This document shows, in pieces, positions 9,727-18,856 of a DNA stretch of 62,451 nucleotides. A program made the position numbers and the translations under genes. Source of the DNA: Hyphomicrobiales bacterium (lineage in GTDB: Bacteria > Pseudomonadota > Alphaproteobacteria > Rhizobiales > Rhizobiaceae); the NCBI GenBank assembly GCA_017305925.1, contig JAFKJW010000202.1:1-62451 (forward strand). The letters are read 5' to 3'. Position 1 is the stretch's first letter; each line of letters begins with the position of its first letter. Below the pieces are notes generated by a model that searched no databases, was not told the origin of the DNA, and saw nothing but the letters and a program-made list of their open reading frames with translations.

Positions 9727-11300
9727 CGAAGTCCGGGAACTTGCCGCGCGGCTCTGGCGCCGCGCTTGGGGCAGCCGCCCGCTTTGCCGGCGCCCTGCTG
9801 CTTTCCGGCGCCATGCTCGTGACCGGCGCCGGCATCCCGGCCTGGGACGGGCCCGCCGAGGCCAAGAGCGTCAAGGTCAGGCAGACCGGCCTCGGTGCGC
9901 AGCGCGTCAGCCTCGGCCTGAACAAGTCGGTGGTGATCGACCTTCCCGCCGACGCCTTCGACATCCTCGTCGCCAACCCCGCCGTCGCGGACGCCGTCAC
10001 CCGTACGTCGCGCCGCATCTACCTCTTCGGCAAGTCGGTGGGCGAGACCAACGTCTACGTGTTCGGCCCGAACGGCGAGCAGATCGCCAGCATGGATCTG
10101 AAGGTCGAGCGCGACGTCGCCGGCCTCGAGGAATACCTCAAGCGCTTCGTTCCGGAATCCGACATCAAGGTCGAGATGCTGAACGACAACGTCGTGCTGA
10201 CCGGCACCGTCGAGACCCCGCTCGACGCGACGCGCGCCGTCGATCTCGCCCGCATCTTCGTGACGGGCGGCGAGGCGACCACGGGACAGTATTCGCAGAC
10301 GGCGGCGGGCGGATCGGCGCTGGGCGGCGTCGACATCAACAACCCCGATTCCAAGCGCCAGGTCAGCCAGATCGTCAACCTCCTCCAGATCGTCGGCGAG
10401 GACCAGGTGACGCTGAAGGTCACGGTCGCCGAGGTCCAGCGCAGCGTCATGAAGCAGCTCGGCGTGAACCTGATCGCCAACGGCTCCGTCGATGGCATAA
10501 GCTGGGGCACGCTGGGCGGATTCCCCAATTACGGGCTGGGCAAGCCCCTGTCTCAATATTCGGGATTGTCGCTCGCGAAATCCCAGCTCAGCGCCTACAT
10601 CAACGCCATGGAGCAGGCCGGCGTGATGAAGACGCTCGCCGAGCCGACGCTCACCGCAGTCTCGGGTGAGAAAGCCGAGTTCCGTGCCGGCGGCACGTAC
10701 AACATCATCACGAGCCGTACCAGCGCCAAGTCCGACGACAACAGGGATGGCCAGACGACCTACGGCAGCCAGCAGATCGAATACGGGATCGGGCTGGAAT
10801 TCCTGCCGACGGTGCTTTCCGCCGGTCGCATAAGCCTCAAGGTCCGCACCTCCGTGTCGGAGCCGACGACCGAGGGGGCCGTGACCGTGGAAAGTGGCGG
10901 CTCCATGCCCGGAACGACTCTTCTGTCGATCCGCAAGCGTCTGGCCGATACGACCATCGAGCTGCCGTCCGGCGGTTCCATGATGATCGCCGGACTGGTG
11001 CGCGACGACGTGCGCCAGGCGATGAGCGGCCTGCCGGGGCTTTCGAAGGTTCCGGTGCTGGGAACGCTGTTCCGCAGCAAGGACTTCGTGCGCAACGAGA
11101 GCGAGCTGGTGATCATCGTCACGCCCTATCTCTCGCGCCCCACCTCGCGGCAGGCGCTCGCCAAGCCGGACGACAATTTCAATCCGCCCAGCGACGGTGC
11201 CGGCTTCATCCTCGGCAAGGTGAACCGCGTCTACGGAACCATGAAGACCGACCTGCCGAACGGCCGCTACCACGGCGTCGTCGGCTACATCTACAAGTGA
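9723..11300 (+). CDS. cpaC: Tad pilus outer-membrane secretin CpaC/RcpA
   Basis: Forms the outer-membrane channel of the Tad pilus. The 525 residues have a signal peptide (hydrophobic stretch around 15-35), an N-terminal pilus-assembly domain (SVVIDLPADAFDILVANP), a BON-like segment and the C-terminal secretin domain with VPVLGTLFRSKDF and the following ESELVIIVTPYL. The ATG overlaps the cpaB stop. A separate small protein at 41666-42082 is homologous to only its N-terminal domain, so the window carries two versions of that module. Confidence 0.95.
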   Translation: MTKSGNLPRGSGAALGAAARFAGALLLSGAMLVTGAGIPAWDGPAEAKSVKVRQTGLGAQRVSLGLNKSVVIDLPADAFDILVANPAVADAVTRTSRRIYLFGKSVGETNVYVFGPNGEQIASMDLKVERDVAGLEEYLKRFVPESDIKVEMLNDNVVLTGTVETPLDATRAVDLARIFVTGGEATTGQYSQTAAGGSALGGVDINNPDSKRQVSQIVNLLQIVGEDQVTLKVTVAEVQRSVMKQLGVNLIANGSVDGISWGTLGGFPNYGLGKPLSQYSGLSLAKSQLSAYINAMEQAGVMKTLAEPTLTAVSGEKAEFRAGGTYNIITSRTSAKSDDNRDGQTTYGSQQIEYGIGLEFLPTVLSAGRISLKVRTSVSEPTTEGAVTVESGGSMPGTTLLSIRKRLADTTIELPSGGSMMIAGLVRDDVRQAMSGLPGLSKVPVLGTLFRSKDFVRNESELVIIVTPYLSRPTSRQALAKPDDNFNPPSDGAGFILGKVNRVYGTMKTDLPNGRYHGVVGYIYK

Positions 11301-11316
11301 TCGGAGTCCCGGAGCC

Positions 11317-12006
11317 ATGCACTTCGAACGTTTGAATAACCTGGCCCCCGGCTTCCGGGGCGCGTTCCTGGCCGTCGCCGCGGCGGCGCTGCTGGCCGGA
11401 TGCGCCAGCCGCGACAGCATCACTGTGGGCTCCGTGCCGGACGACTACCGGACCAACCATCCGATCGTCATCTCCGAGAAGGAGAAGGCGATCGACATCC
11501 CGGTCGCCTCGACGGATCACCGCATGACCAAGATCCAGAAGGTCGCCATCGAGGGCTTCGCCGCCGGCTACGACCGCAGCGCCGCCGCACCCGTGACGGT
11601 GATGGTGCCCTCGGGCTCGGCCAACGAGGCGGCGGCGGGTGCCGTCGCCGAGGATCTGGTCAAGGCGATGAAGAGGAACGGCATTCCGCGCAGCCGCATC
11701 GCCATCACCGGCTACCAGGCGGATTCGGCCGAGACGGCCGCACCGATCCGCGTTTCCTATGTCGCGATGCAGGCGCACACCAACCAGTGCGGCCGCTGGC
11801 CCGACGATGTCGCGGAAACGGCCGACAACAAGCACTACGCGAATTTCGGCTGCGCCTACCAGAACAACCTCGCCGCCCAGATCGCCAATCCCGCCGATCT
11901 GCTCGGGCCCCGCAAGCCCGGCGAAATCGACGCCGAACGACGCAACATCATCCTCGACGACTACCGCAATGCGTCCACCGAAAAGGTGGGCACAATTCAG
12001 TACTGA
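11317..12006 (+). CDS. cpaD: Tad pilus outer-membrane lipoprotein CpaD
   Basis: A 229-residue predicted lipoprotein that supports the CpaC secretin. The N-terminus has a hydrophobic core followed by the lipobox LLAGC, giving a mature N-terminal cysteine at residue 28. The rest matches the CpaD domain (TVGSVPDDYRTNHPIVI, RWPDDVAETADNKHYANFGC and the NPADLLGPR block). It lies 16 bases after cpaC and 20 before cpaE. Acylation would be completed by the Lnt encoded at 3.5-5.1 kb. Confidence 0.93.
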   Translation: MHFERLNNLAPGFRGAFLAVAAAALLAGCASRDSITVGSVPDDYRTNHPIVISEKEKAIDIPVASTDHRMTKIQKVAIEGFAAGYDRSAAAPVTVMVPSGSANEAAAGAVAEDLVKAMKRNGIPRSRIAITGYQADSAETAAPIRVSYVAMQAHTNQCGRWPDDVAETADNKHYANFGCAYQNNLAAQIANPADLLGPRKPGEIDAERRNIILDDYRNASTEKVGTIQY

Positions 12007-12026
12007 GCCCTTATACGGAGATCGGC

Positions 12027-13307
12027 ATGAGCAACGAGGTCGCATACGATCCGCGTATCGAGGATCAGGCGGACCAGGAAAGAGGTGCGGCCATGCAGGC
12101 GCTGCGCCCGATCCCGCGCATTTCGATACAGGCCTTCTGCGAGACGGAGAGCATCGCCAACCCGATCGAGCGGGCCGCCGCCGACCGCCGCATGGCGAAG
12201 GCGCACGTCAAGGTCCATATGGGCGGCATCGCCACGGCCATCGACTTCTACCAGTCGGCCCCGACGCCGAACCTCATCATGGTGGAGTCTCGCCAGGAGC
12301 CGAAGGAGCTCATGGCGGCGCTGTCCATGCTGTCGGAGCATTGCGACCCGACGACGAAGGTCGTCGTGATCGGCCATTACAACGACGTCTCCCTCTATCG
12401 CGACCTGATGCGCTGCGGCATCTCGGAATACATGGTGGCGCCGATCTCGCTGGCCGATGTCATCGCGGTCATCTCCGCCATCTTCATCGATCCGGAGGTC
12501 GCCCCGATCGGCCGCTCCATCGCCTTCATCGGCGCCAAGGGCGGCGTCGGCTCCTCCACCATCGCGCACAATGTCGGCTGGTGCATGTCCAACCTCTTCA
12601 AGTCCGAGGTGGTTGTGATGGATCTCGACCTGCCCTTCGGCACGGCCAACATCAATTTCGACCAGGATCCGATGCAGGGCATCGCCGAGGCGGTGTTCTC
12701 GCCGGAGCGTATCGACGAGGTCTATCTCGACCGCCTTCTGGCGCAGTGCGCGGAGCACCTGTCGCTGCTGGCCGCGCCCTCGACGCTCGACCGCGTCTAC
12801 GATTTCGACCAGGACGCGTTCGCGTCGGTGATCGACACCGCGCAGCGCACCGCGCCGCTTCTCGTGCTCGACGTTCCGCATCTGTGGAGCGGATGGAGCC
12901 GCACGACGCTTGCCCAGGCCGACGAGATCGTGATCACGGCGGTGCCGGACCTCGCCAACCTGCGCAACGCGAAAAACCTCGTCGACATGCTGAAGCGGCT
13001 GCGGCCCAACGACCCGCCCCCGAAACTCGTGCTCAACCAGTCCGGCGTCGCCAAGCGCCCCGAGATATCGGCGGCCGACTTCGCCGGCCCGCTCGGTCTG
13101 ACGCCGATGGCGATCCTTCCCTTCGAGCCGCAACTGTTCGGCAACGCGTCGAACAACGGACGGATGCTCGGCGAGATGGATGCCAAACACCCGATCGTCG
13201 AGGAGATCAGGCACATGGCCCACATCCTGACCGGGCGCGGCGAGATCAAGGGGAAGAAGCAGGGCGGGTTCTCCGACCTTCTGGGCAAGCTCAGGAAGAA
13301 GAAATAA
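12027..13307 (+). CDS. cpaE: Tad pilus assembly ATPase CpaE/TadZ
   Basis: A 426-residue localisation factor with an N-terminal receiver-like domain (about 55-155) and a C-terminal ParA/MinD-like ATPase. The deviant Walker A is GAKGGVGSST at 169-178, and the DLDLPFGTANINFD region matches the family. The receiver-like part lacks an obvious phospho-acceptor pocket, as is usual in TadZ. The ATG at 12027 follows a CGGAG sequence. The protein ends in a basic KKK tail. It places the pilus machinery at its cell position in other species. Confidence 0.94.
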   Translation: MSNEVAYDPRIEDQADQERGAAMQALRPIPRISIQAFCETESIANPIERAAADRRMAKAHVKVHMGGIATAIDFYQSAPTPNLIMVESRQEPKELMAALSMLSEHCDPTTKVVVIGHYNDVSLYRDLMRCGISEYMVAPISLADVIAVISAIFIDPEVAPIGRSIAFIGAKGGVGSSTIAHNVGWCMSNLFKSEVVVMDLDLPFGTANINFDQDPMQGIAEAVFSPERIDEVYLDRLLAQCAEHLSLLAAPSTLDRVYDFDQDAFASVIDTAQRTAPLLVLDVPHLWSGWSRTTLAQADEIVITAVPDLANLRNAKNLVDMLKRLRPNDPPPKLVLNQSGVAKRPEISAADFAGPLGLTPMAILPFEPQLFGNASNNGRMLGEMDAKHPIVEEIRHMAHILTGRGEIKGKKQGGFSDLLGKLRKKK

Positions 13308-13331
13308 CGCGTCGCTGGGGGCGGTTGTCGA

Positions 13332-14828
13332 ATGTTTGGAAAGCGCGGCAATGAGGGCGGTGAGCGTGGTGTGCCGGAGTTCCGGCCGCCGCAGACGGCC
13401 GGAACGGTAGCCGAGGCGCCGGCCGCGGCGCCGCGGATCGCCGAGCTGCGGTCAGCGGTTACGGAGGCCGCGCCGATGCGCGCCGTCGAGGCGCCTCCCC
13501 CGCCGCCCGCCCGTCCCGCGCAACGCGCGCCGCAGCGCGAGCGCAGCGAAACCTACTACGACACCAAGTCCCAGGTATTCTCGGCGCTGATCGACACGAT
13601 CGACCTGTCGCAGCTCGCCAAGCTCGACCCCGACAGTGCGCGCGAGGAAATCCGCGACATCGTCAACGACATCATCGCCATCAAGAACTTCGCGATGTCG
13701 ATCGCCGAGCAGGAGGATCTGCTCGAGGACATCTGCAACGACGTCCTGGGCTACGGGCCGCTGGAGCCGCTGCTGGCGCGCGACGACATCGCCGACATCA
13801 TGGTCAACGGCGCCAAGACCGTGTTCATCGAGGTGAACGGCAAGGTGGAGTCCACCTCGATCCGCTTCCGCGACAACCAGCAGCTCCTCAATGTCTGCCA
13901 GCGCATCGTCAGCCAGGTCGGCCGTCGCGTCGACGAATCCTCGCCGATCTGCGACGCGCGCCTGCCCGACGGCTCCCGCGTCAACGTCATCGCGCCGCCG
14001 CTCGCTCTCGACGGCGCGGCGCTGACCATCCGCAAGTTCAAGAAGGACAAGCTCACCCTCGACCAGCTCGTCAAGTTCGGCGCCATCTCGCCGGAAGGCG
14101 CGGAGGTGCTGAAGATCATCGGCCGCGTCCGCTGCAACGTGGTCATCTCCGGTGGCACGGGCTCCGGCAAGACGACGCTGCTCAACTGCCTGACGCGCTA
14201 CATCGACCGCGACGAACGCATCATCACCTGCGAGGACTCCGCCGAGCTCCAGCTCCAGCAGCCGCATGTGGTGCGCCTGGAAACCCGCCCGCCGAACCTC
14301 GAGGGCGAGGGCCAGATCACCATGCGCGACCTCGTCAAGAACTGCCTGCGCATGCGTCCCGAGCGCATCATCGTCGGCGAGGTGCGCGGACCGGAGGTCT
14401 TCGACCTGCTTCAGGCCATGAACACCGGCCACGACGGCTCGATGGGCACGATCCACTCCAACAGCCCGCGCGAATGCCTGAACCGCATGGAGGCGATGAT
14501 CGCCATGGGCGGCTACTCGCTGCCGCAGAAGACGGTGCGCGAGATCATCGTCGGCTCGGTCGACGTCATCATCCAGGCGGCGCGCCTGCGCGACGGCTCG
14601 CGCCGCATCACCCACATCACCGAGGTGATCGGCATGGAGGGTGACGTCGTCATCACCCAGGATCTGGTCGTCTACAACATGAAGGGCGAGGACCAGAACG
14701 GCCGCATCCTCGGAAGCCACGTATCGACCGGCATCGGCCGGCCGTATTTCTGGGACCGTGCACGCTACTATGGCGAGGAGCAGCGCCTCGCGAACGCGCT
14801 CGAAGCCATGGAAAAGCGCGTCGAATGA
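13332..14828 (+). CDS. cpaF: Tad pilus secretion ATPase CpaF/TadA
   Basis: Type II/IV secretion hexameric ATPase of 498 residues that powers pilus extension and retraction. After a Pro/Ala-rich N-terminal linker (first about 75 residues) comes the conserved domain with Walker A GGTGSGKT at 274-281, the [20 protein letters not shown] Asp-box region, and [20 protein letters not shown] as Walker [19 protein letters not shown] supplies the His box. It starts 24 bases after cpaE and is followed by the two platform proteins. Confidence 0.96.
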   Translation: MFGKRGNEGGERGVPEFRPPQTAGTVAEAPAAAPRIAELRSAVTEAAPMRAVEAPPPPPARPAQRAPQRERSETYYDTKSQVFSALIDTIDLSQLAKLDPDSAREEIRDIVNDIIAIKNFAMSIAEQEDLLEDICNDVLGYGPLEPLLARDDIADIMVNGAKTVFIEVNGKVESTSIRFRDNQQLLNVCQRIVSQVGRRVDESSPICDARLPDGSRVNVIAPPLALDGAALTIRKFKKDKLTLDQLVKFGAISPEGAEVLKIIGRVRCNVVISGGTGSGKTTLLNCLTRYIDRDERIITCEDSAELQLQQPHVVRLETRPPNLEGEGQITMRDLVKNCLRMRPERIIVGEVRGPEVFDLLQAMNTGHDGSMGTIHSNSPRECLNRMEAMIAMGGYSLPQKTVREIIVGSVDVIIQAARLRDGSRRITHITEVIGMEGDVVITQDLVVYNMKGEDQNGRILGSHVSTGIGRPYFWDRARYYGEEQRLANALEAMEKRVE

Positions 14829-14847
14829 GATCGAGCGAGACGTAGCC

Positions 14848-15861
14848 ATGTTCGGCATCGACATCACGTTCCTGGCGATCATCGTCCTCAGCGGTCTGAG
14901 CGCCGGTGCGGTGGCCTACGCCCTCCTCTTCGACCGCGTCGCCGACGAGCGCAAGGCCGAGCGCCGGCTGGCAGGCATCAAGCGCTCCGAGGGCGAGCGC
15001 GAGCAGCAGCGGCTCGCCAAGGACAAGAACGCCGAGGTCGCGCGGCGCCGCAAGTCCATCTCGGACTCCCTGAAGGGGCTCGAGGAGAAGGAGAAGGACC
15101 GCGACCGCAACATCCGCAGGCCGCCGCTGAAGATCCAGCTCAAGCAGGCGGGGATGACCGTTCCGATCGAGCGGTTCTACCTCTATTCGGTAGTGGTGGG
15201 CATCGCCCTCGCCGCCCTGTCCTTCTTCCTGGGCGCGCCGATCTATATCGTTCCTGCCGCCTTCCTGGTCGGGTTCTTCGGCCTGCCGCGCTGGTTCGTC
15301 TCGCTGACCCGCAAGCGGCGGATCAAGGCCTTCCTCGCCGAATTCCCGAATGCGCTTGATATCATCGTGCGCGCCGTAAAGTCCGGCCTGCCGCTCAACG
15401 ATGGCGTCCGGCTGATCGCCAACGAGTCGAAGGAGCCGGTGCGGGCGGAGTTCCGCCGCATCGTGGAGGCCCAGCAGGTCGGCCTCTCCATCCCCGAGGC
15501 GTCGATGCGCATGATCGAGACCATGCCCTGCGCCGAGGCGGGGTTCTTCGGCATCGTCATCCAGATCCAGTCGCAGGCCGGCGGTAATCTCTCGGAGGCG
15601 CTGGGCAACCTGTCGCGGGTGCTGCGCGACCGCAAGAAGATGAAGGCGAAGGTCCAGGCGCTGTCGATGGAAGCCAAGGCATCCGCCGGCATCATCGGCG
15701 CGTTGCCCTTCGTCGTGGCGTTCCTGGTCTACATCAGCAGCCCGAACTACATCATGCCGCTCTTCACCACGAGCATCGGCCACATCATCCTCGGCGCCGC
15801 CGGCGTGTGGATGCTGATCGGCATTCTGGTGATGCGCAAGATGATCGATTTCGAAGTGTGA
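14848..15861 (+). CDS. tadB: Tad pilus inner-membrane platform protein TadB
   Basis: A 337-residue integral membrane protein with a type II secretion F domain (about 170-300; ALDIIVRAVKSGLPLNDGV and the GFFGIVIQIQSQAGGNLSEA core). An N-terminal transmembrane segment is followed by a long, strongly charged segment (about 30-100, many Lys/Arg/Glu) that is probably cytoplasmic and coiled. Three further hydrophobic segments are visible. The start chosen is the ATG at 14848, 19 bases after cpaF. It pairs with TadC. Confidence 0.94.
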   Translation: MFGIDITFLAIIVLSGLSAGAVAYALLFDRVADERKAERRLAGIKRSEGEREQQRLAKDKNAEVARRRKSISDSLKGLEEKEKDRDRNIRRPPLKIQLKQAGMTVPIERFYLYSVVVGIALAALSFFLGAPIYIVPAAFLVGFFGLPRWFVSLTRKRRIKAFLAEFPNALDIIVRAVKSGLPLNDGVRLIANESKEPVRAEFRRIVEAQQVGLSIPEASMRMIETMPCAEAGFFGIVIQIQSQAGGNLSEALGNLSRVLRDRKKMKAKVQALSMEAKASAGIIGALPFVVAFLVYISSPNYIMPLFTTSIGHIILGAAGVWMLIGILVMRKMIDFEV

Positions 15862-15870
15862 GGTTGAGCC

Positions 15871-16869
15871 GTGTCCGATCTCGTCATCCGCAGCCTCACC
15901 AGTCCGTCCTTCCTGATCTCGATCCTCGTCGCGGTCGCGGTTTTCGCCACCCTCATGACGGCGCTGCCGGCGCTTGGCGGCGACAGCCTCAAGACGCGCA
16001 TGAAGGCCGTCGCGCTGGAGCGCGAGCAATTGCGCAGCAAGCAGCGCTCGCTGATGTCGGCCAATGCGGACAGGCGGCGCAAGGGCCTGCGCGAGGACGA
16101 ATCCGAGCGTCTGCGCGGCTTCGTCGACCGGCTCGACCTGCGGCGTGCGCTGGCGGACGAATCGACCATGCAGAAGCTCCGCCACGCCGGCTTCCGCGGC
16201 AGAAATCCGCTCACCACCTTCCTTTTTGCGCGCGCCACCCTGCCTTTCGCCGGCCTCGCGCTGGCCGCCGCCTATCTTTTCGTCCTCGGCGGCATGCCGG
16301 ACAAGCCGCCGCTGGTCAGGGGCTTCGTCTGCATCCTGGCCGGCTATGCGGGCTTCTACCTGCCGGTTCTCTATGTCTCCAACCGCGCCTCGAAGCGCAA
16401 GCAGTCGATCCAGATCGCCTGGCCGGACGCGCTCGACCTCATGCTGATCTGCGTGGAATCGGGCATGTCGATCGAAGCCGCCTTCCGCAAGGTCGCGGAC
16501 GAGATCGGTACCCAGTCGGTCGACCTCGCAGAGGAGCTGGTGCTGACGAATGCCGAGCTCTCCTTCCTCCAGGAGCGGCGCCAGGCCTACGAGAATTTCG
16601 CCGAGCGTACCGGCCTGGAATCGGTGAAGTCCATCTCGCAGGCGCTCATCCAGGCCGAGCGCTACGGCACGCCGATCGCGCAGGCGCTGCGCGTGCTGGC
16701 GCAGGAAAGCCGCGAAATGCGCATGAACGAGGCCGAGAAGAAGGCCGCCGCGCTGCCGCCGAAGCTTACCGTGCCGATGATCCTGTTCTTCCTGCCCGTG
16801 CTTTTCGCCGTGATCCTCGGCCCCGCCGGCATCCAGGTCAGCCAGAACGGCATCTTCCCCGCGCACTGA
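15871..16869 (+). CDS. tadC: Tad pilus inner-membrane platform protein TadC
   Basis: The partner of TadB, 332 residues, again with a T2SF domain in the C-terminal half (ALDLMLICVESGMSIEAAFR, then LIQAERYGTPIAQALRVLAQ). Hydrophobic segments lie near the N-terminus, around 120-170, and at the C-terminus (PMILFFLPVLFAVILGPAGI). The start is GTG at 15871, nine bases after tadB. A strong bidirectional-looking terminator follows 22 bases after the stop and closes the cpaB-tadC operon. Confidence 0.94.
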   Translation: MSDLVIRSLTSPSFLISILVAVAVFATLMTALPALGGDSLKTRMKAVALEREQLRSKQRSLMSANADRRRKGLREDESERLRGFVDRLDLRRALADESTMQKLRHAGFRGRNPLTTFLFARATLPFAGLALAAAYLFVLGGMPDKPPLVRGFVCILAGYAGFYLPVLYVSNRASKRKQSIQIAWPDALDLMLICVESGMSIEAAFRKVADEIGTQSVDLAEELVLTNAELSFLQERRQAYENFAERTGLESVKSISQALIQAERYGTPIAQALRVLAQESREMRMNEAEKKAAALPPKLTVPMILFFLPVLFAVILGPAGIQVSQNGIFPAH

Positions 16870-16891
16870 AGTAGCGGACGCAACGATCTTC

Positions 16892-16924
16892 AAAAAAGGC
16901 CACGTCCTGAACGCGGCCTTTTTT
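16892..16924 (+). terminator. Rho-independent terminator ending the main tad operon
   Basis: A perfect ten-base stem, AAAAAAGGCC with GGCCTTTTTT, around a 13-base loop. The A-tract/T-tract symmetry would also let it end the minus-strand tadD transcript, whose stop is 140 bases away. Confidence 0.9.
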
Positions 16925-17064
16925 GTATGGGCTTCAGTTTCCGGTTTCGGGCGTCGCCGCGTGCCCTTGGAGCCCGCGCGGTGTTGGCGAGCGGGGCGAT
17001 GCCTTGCGAGGGCGGGCCTCGAAGGAAGCCTTCCGAAATTCTGGGCCGGTCTGATTGCCCGCCG

Positions 17065-17886
17065 TCAGTTGGTGGCGGTCTTCTTCTTGTCTTCGTCCTT
17101 GAGCTGCTTCCACGCGTTCTGCTGCGAAAGCATCGACCTCAGATAGGCGACGTTTGCCTGTGCCTGATCGGGCGAAAGCTCGTGGCTGGCGATCTTCTCC
17201 GCCTCGTCGAAGCGGCCCTGCAGGCCGACGCAGAGCGCCAGGTTCTGGCGGACGCGGCTATCGGCGCCCGGTTGCTCCGAAGCCGAGCGCAGATAGGTTT
17301 CCGCCGTGCGCAGATCGCCCTGGAGAAGGTAGGAAAGGCCGAGATTCGACAGGACCGAGGGTTCGTTCGGCTTCAGTTCGAGGGCCTTGCGGTAAAGAAC
17401 GCGCGCCTCGTCGTACTGGCCGAGCTGGTCGAGGATCGCGGCCTCGGCAGATTGCAGCTTCCAGTCTGGATATTCCGGGGTCTGCGCGCGCCGCACGGCG
17501 TCGAGCGCGGGCTTGAGCTCGCCGGCGCCGGCCAGCGCCTTGCCGTAGGCGGCGAGCACCTCGCGGTCGTTGGAATGCGCGATGGCGAGCCTGCGCATGA
17601 CCGCCAGCGACTGGTCGTCGCGGCCGTTCATTTGCAGGACCGAGGCGTATTGGAGGCCGATGGCCTTGTCCGTCGGGTTCTTCGCATAGGCCTTGCCGAG
17701 GCTGTTGGCGGCATTCGCGAGTTCCGGCGCCGACATCTGGTCCACCGGCTTGCTAGCCGACCGGTTGATCGATCCCGTCGTCATCCTGTCATTGGCACAG
17801 CCGGCGAGGGCGATTGCGGTCGTGGCGAGCGCAGCCGCCAGCATCACGCGCCGGGCAGTGACCTTCGCCTGCAAGGTGATGGACAT
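17065..17886 (-). CDS. tadD: Tad pilus TPR lipoprotein TadD
   Basis: A 273-residue TPR protein that acts as a pilotin or assembly chaperone of the Tad secretin in other species. The N-terminus is a lipoprotein signal ending in the lipobox ALAGC. TPR-like helical repeats fill residues 60-250 (for example EPSVLSNLGLSYLLQGDLRTAETYL). The start at 17886 has GGGGA just upstream and gives the best signal peptide; a longer form to 17931 is possible but unlikely. It converges on tadC, and a perfect CtrA-type box lies 73 bases upstream of the start. Confidence 0.9.
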   Translation of the reverse strand: MSITLQAKVTARRVMLAAALATTAIALAGCANDRMTTGSINRSASKPVDQMSAPELANAANSLGKAYAKNPTDKAIGLQYASVLQMNGRDDQSLAVMRRLAIAHSNDREVLAAYGKALAGAGELKPALDAVRRAQTPEYPDWKLQSAEAAILDQLGQYDEARVLYRKALELKPNEPSVLSNLGLSYLLQGDLRTAETYLRSASEQPGADSRVRQNLALCVGLQGRFDEAEKIASHELSPDQAQANVAYLRSMLSQQNAWKQLKDEDKKKTATN

Positions 17887-17958
17887 TCCCCGTCGCCTCC
17901 ACCGAATAGGCCGCGGCTGCAACCGCGGCATCCCGGCTGAAGCAATATTCCGTTAACC

Positions 17959-17973
17959 TTAACGAGCGGTTAA
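17959..17973. promoter_or_regulatory. Perfect CtrA-type box (TTAA-N7-TTAA) upstream of tadD
   Basis: TTAA, seven bases CGAGCGG, TTAA, then C. A third half site (TTAA at 17953) lies just upstream. The box sits 73 bases before the tadD start (minus strand) and about 60 bases before the EcfG-type promoter of csbD, so it could act on either side. The match is seen directly; binding by CtrA is inferred. Confidence 0.7.
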
Positions 17974-18029
17974 CGAGGTTCTGGAAGCACCTTGGCGGCA
18001 AGGCGTCGCGCCGCCGTTTCCCGCACCCT

Positions 18030-18054
18030 GGAACGAATCCGCGTCATCGACGTT
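18030..18054 (+). promoter_or_regulatory. EcfG (general stress response) type promoter upstream of csbD
   Basis: GGAAC at 18030-18034 and CGTT at 18051-18054 are separated by exactly 16 bases. This is a perfect match to the alphaproteobacterial EcfG sigma factor consensus GGAAC-N16-CGTT. CsbD-like genes are common members of the general stress regulon, which supports the call. Transcription would start near 18060. Confidence 0.8.
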
Positions 18055-18059
18055 GAGGC

Positions 18060-18125
18060 GTGCGCCCGCTATGCGGCGGACCGCAATTTCAGGCAACGCC
18101 GCCCGGCTTCGGCCGGGCGGTTTTT
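18060..18125 (+). ncRNA. Candidate stress-induced small RNA or attenuated leader of csbD
   Basis: The EcfG-type promoter ends at 18054 and a full terminator structure occupies 18099-18125, still 72 bases before the csbD start. No coding frame of note lies between them. The segment could therefore be released as an RNA of about 65 nt, with csbD made from readthrough, or the hairpin could act as a regulated attenuator. This is inferred from spacing only. Confidence 0.35.
18099..18125 (+). terminator. Terminator-like hairpin with UUCG tetraloop in the csbD leader
   Basis: CCGCCCGGC and GCCGGGCGG form a perfect nine-base stem closed by a TTCG loop and followed by TTTTTC. It is a textbook intrinsic terminator but no annotated gene ends before it on this strand. 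Confidence 0.8.
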
Positions 18126-18196
18126 CATTTTTACGAGAACAATTCTCTGCCGTTCGCGTTGTCGGAACGGGCGATCCCCGCCTTATGGAGAAAACC

Positions 18197-18400
18197 ATGG
18201 ACTGGAACCGCGTCGAAGGAAACTGGAAGCAGCTGAAGGGTAAGGTGAAGGAGCAGTGGGGCAAGCTCACCGATGATGACCTGGACCGGATCGCCGGCAA
18301 GCGTGATCAGCTCGAGGGCAAGATCCAGGAGCGCTACGGAATAGAGAAGGACCGCGTCCGCCGGGACGTCGACGACTGGTACGGCCGGCAGGGCTGGTAA
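18197..18400 (+). CDS. CsbD family stress-response protein
   Basis: A 67-residue acidic/basic mixed, highly hydrophilic protein of the CsbD-like family (MDWNRVEGNWKQLKGKVKEQ, then KRDQLEGKIQERYGIEKD and a Trp at the end). CsbD-like proteins are general-stress products of unknown molecular role. The ATG at 18197 is preceded by GGAG at nine bases; an in-frame ATG at 18185 would add four residues. It lies downstream of a perfect EcfG-type promoter, so induction by osmotic, desiccation or oxidative stress is expected. Confidence 0.92.
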   Translation: MDWNRVEGNWKQLKGKVKEQWGKLTDDDLDRIAGKRDQLEGKIQERYGIEKDRVRRDVDDWYGRQGW

Positions 18401-18421
18401 GCATATCGGACAATGCAGGTT

Positions 18422-18450
18422 GCCCGTTCCGGTTCGCCGGGACGGGCTTT
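18422..18450. terminator. Bidirectional terminator between csbD and the zinc-ribbon gene
   Basis: GCCCGTTCCGG and CCGGGACGGGC pair over eleven positions (one G-T) with a TTCG loop, followed by TTT. It lies 21 bases after csbD and just after the stop of the minus-strand gene, serving the convergent pair. Confidence 0.7.
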
Positions 18451-18456
18451 GGCCTC

Positions 18457-18795
18457 TCAGGACTTCTTGACAATGGTGCCCTTGTCGAGGTCGAGTACGC
18501 TGGCCCCCTTGATCTGCTTGGCGAAGTCGTCCTGCAATTCTCCCCAGGTGCCCAGAAAAGCCCCGCAATTGCTGCATAAGATCGGCGTGTTCTCGGTCGT
18601 ATTGTCCGGGATATCCATCTGGATCGTCCCGCAAGCCTTGCAATCCAGCTTGTCGTTCAAGGGTTTTCGCGCCACCCGTGCATCGTACTCTCTCCCCCGC
18701 AACTTGAATAGCCGTTCCGCCGCCATGCGGCGCGCCGCGAACAGTGCGCAATCATCCGCTTGAACTGCCTTGCTTTTTCCCGGTCCGGTTTTCAC
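18457..18795 (-). CDS. Hypothetical zinc-ribbon protein
   Basis: I do not recognise this 112-residue protein. It has a four-cysteine zinc-ribbon pattern, CKAC at 52-55 and CSNC at 74-77, with an extra Cys16. The N-terminal 45 residues are basic, and the C-terminal part (GELQDDFAKQIKGASVLDLD) is probably helical. It could bind nucleic acid or another protein, but nothing points to a defined role. It converges on csbD and diverges from the aminopeptidase gene 61 bases away. Confidence 0.75.
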   Translation of the reverse strand: MKTGPGKSKAVQADDCALFAARRMAAERLFKLRGREYDARVARKPLNDKLDCKACGTIQMDIPDNTTENTPILCSNCGAFLGTWGELQDDFAKQIKGASVLDLDKGTIVKKS

Positions 18796-18856
18796 AATGA
18801 CGAACTGTTGAAGGCTGCCTCTCGGCAGGCCTGGAATTCCTTGCGGGTCAGGACGG

